Assembly: GCA_964534845.1 (NCBI GenBank)
Contig: CAZHPV010000042.1
Span: forward strand, 1-22,095
Source: CALCKU01 sp964534845
Lineage (GTDB): Bacteria; Pseudomonadota; Alphaproteobacteria; Caulobacterales; Maricaulaceae
DNA: 22,095 nucleotides
Direction of reading: 5' to 3'
The notes under the pieces were generated by a model. That model had not been told where the DNA came from. It was given only the letters and a program-made list of their open reading frames with translations, and made no database searches. Position numbers and translations under genes: made by a program. Each line of letters starts with the position of its first letter. Position 1 is the first letter of the stretch. Below, piece after piece: positions 20,716-22,095 of this stretch.

Positions 20716-22095
20716 CTATGGCAAATCGCCATTTGGCAAAATTCCAACATTCGGTGTTGCCGCGTCAATGAGGTCTGACGTCGTCTCCAAGGCCGATTGG
20801 GCCGTTGAGAGTGTCATCACATTGGATGCATTTGTGGAACCTGACGTTGCAATGACAAGCAAGGCACCGTCCACCAGTGTTTCCAATGTGGTCGGAAAAT
20901 CGGTAACGACACCTTGTGTAAACCTCGCCGCCGGAAACCCTAAAAATGGAATCTGGCTACCGACAAAAAGCTCCGCAAAATCTTGCAAATTTACCTGCCC
21001 GATTTGCGCCGCTGATTCAAAAATACCAGCTCCAATAACCGAAGCCAATATATCATCCTCATTCGTGGAGGTTATATTTTGTGTAATATCTACAAAGTTC
21101 AATTGCGTGAAATCTGTAAAATTGAGATCAAATATATTTGCGACATAGCTTTGGGCCGGCGCAACATCCTGAGAGCGTAATAAAAATTGCCCCATCGCAT
21201 TTGTTGAATTGTCAGCTATAGCGGCCGCGATTATACGAAGTGACGTCAATTGGGTCAGTTCATTAATATTAACCAGATTTGCCGAACCACCAGCAGGCGT
21301 ATTAATAATCGCGGAGATCGTGGCATCAAAGGGCTGGACACCTGAGCCGTCCCCTACATCCAGATCAGCCACACCGTCAATAACGGTAAAGCTGTCACCA
21401 AAAGCGATATTCGGGCCACACCCGGACGTAGCCGGACAGACCAGACTAGCATTTTCCAAAAATGCCCTCACATCAAGAATATCTCCAGATATAGACGCGG
21501 TATCAAATGTAAGGGTATAAGCCCCGTTCGCATCTGTCGTCGTCTCGGCAATCGCCACGACGTCACTGGATCGTACTAATGGATCGGTCGCATCGCTGAC
21601 TATAATTTGTGCCCCGCTCATCGCGTTTGCAGTCCCCGACAACGTCACAACCGTACTGCTGGGATCATCAGTGACGGTGAACGTGATCGTTTCATTTACG
21701 GTTTGTGTGCCGTCCGTGAGAGTCACATTAAACTCAAATGGCATGTCCGCATTTACAGCAGGCAAAGGTATATCGAGCAAGATGGGTCCATCACTCGTTG
21801 CGATAGACGCTGCCCGGTTTCCTTCCACATCGTTAACGAGAAGCATGAAATCTGCATTAGGCAGGGTTAGATTATTCCCACCGATAAACCCGCCCTGCTG
21901 GAACGCACCAAAATCAATCTGGGTGCCCGCTGTTTGCTCAATGGTCGCCGAAGTTAAACCTGAACCCGCAGCATCTACTGATAATGTGAGCACGTCACCT
22001 TCACTGAAACTTAATGCCCCGGTTACCGGAGAGCCATTGATCGTCCCGGGCAGCGTTAAACTAGCAGCGGGTGGCGGCGGCGGGGGGGGCGCTGC
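20716..22095 (-). CDS. Secreted surface protein, C-terminal part (Ig-like region), N-terminus beyond window
   Basis: The frame is open to the right edge (459 residues seen), so the true start lies outside; a GTG at 21993 is internal. At the edge the product reads AAPPPPPPPAA, a proline linker, then SLTLPGTINGSPVTGALSFSEGD, acidic beta-rich sequence. An Ig/cadherin-like stretch follows (FEFNVTLTDGTQTVNETITFTVTDD), and then a carboxypeptidase-regulatory-like segment (TTTDANGAYTLTFDTASISGDILDVRA) with Cys pairs in LVCPATSGCGP. The C-terminal 200 residues are Asn/Thr/Ala-rich with few charges. Composition (very few Lys, many Asp/Thr/Asn) fits an exported envelope protein. Exact family not recognised. 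A clean terminator follows. Confidence 0.75.
   Translation of the reverse strand, partial: AAPPPPPPPAASLTLPGTINGSPVTGALSFSEGDVLTLSVDAAGSGLTSATIEQTAGTQIDFGAFQQGGFIGGNNLTLPNADFMLLVNDVEGNRAASIATSDGPILLDIPLPAVNADMPFEFNVTLTDGTQTVNETITFTVTDDPSSTVVTLSGTANAMSGAQIIVSDATDPLVRSSDVVAIAETTTDANGAYTLTFDTASISGDILDVRAFLENASLVCPATSGCGPNIAFGDSFTVIDGVADLDVGDGSGVQPFDATISAIINTPAGGSANLVNINELTQLTSLRIIAAAIADNSTNAMGQFLLRSQDVAPAQSYVANIFDLNFTDFTQLNFVDITQNITSTNEDDILASVIGAGIFESAAQIGQVNLQDFAELFVGSQIPFLGFPAARFTQGVVTDFPTTLETLVDGALLVIATSGSTNASNVMTLSTAQSALETTSDLIDAATPNVGILPNGDLP

Noticed and set aside
1..22095. Defence island, prophage or biosynthetic cluster
   Set aside because: All recognised genes are housekeeping or isolated enzymes; no integrase, transposase, tRNA junction, toxin-antitoxin pair or defence-type gene was found, and the P450 has no biosynthetic partners here.

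Overview
The window is ordinary-looking chromosome from an alphaproteobacterium, most likely a marine member of the Hyphomonadaceae/Maricaulales with modest GC content (inference). Pointers are a circularly permuted two-piece tmRNA gene, an alpha-type SspB adaptor, the fumC - DUF4169 - ribbon-helix-helix trio, a Maricaulis/Xanthomonas-type N-acetylglutamate synthase beside argE, and folA next to hflK. I see no phage, insertion sequence, CRISPR array, tRNA or rRNA.

Left part (1-7300). The 5' end of hflK and then folA lie on the minus strand. A VUT/YhhQ-like membrane protein diverges from folA and converges on an MDR-type oxidoreductase. Further right, minus-strand genes read leftward in the order argE, NAGS, M14 carboxypeptidase, thyA, oxidoreductase. 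argE and the NAGS gene overlap by four bases (GTGA). This part covers folate/thymidylate metabolism and the acetylated arginine pathway. The kinase half of the NAGS looks dead while its acetyltransferase half looks intact.

Middle (7240-10830). An OmpA-domain envelope protein with a strong terminator comes first. Next is the permuted ssrA gene on the plus strand, encoding the tag ANDNSTEEFALAA, then a cytochrome P450 on the minus strand. Divergent from the P450 is sspB, whose product hands ssrA-tagged proteins to ClpXP. The tag gene and the tag-reader gene are therefore less than 2 kb apart. The P450/sspB intergenic region holds two operator-like direct repeats with a 21-bp period.

Right part (10880-22095). 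fumC, a DUF4169 gene and an RHH gene form one plus-strand unit, facing a small secreted acidic protein. Then come uvrD, an uncharacterised lipoprotein-like alpha/beta hydrolase and prmA, close enough to be one operon (13 bases, then a 4-base overlap). A 52-residue arginine-rich small protein with two hairpins at its 3' end follows on the minus strand, then a two-domain aminopeptidase P. A 337-base gene-free stretch with strong stem-loops comes next. The window ends inside a large secreted repeat/Ig-like protein with its own terminator.

Nothing here is a clear new multi-gene system. The best leads are the NAGS with a degenerate kinase domain, the ssrA tag variant beside sspB, the hydrolase lipoprotein between uvrD and prmA, the small arginine-rich gene with a hairpin over its stop codon, and the structured region at 20521-20625.
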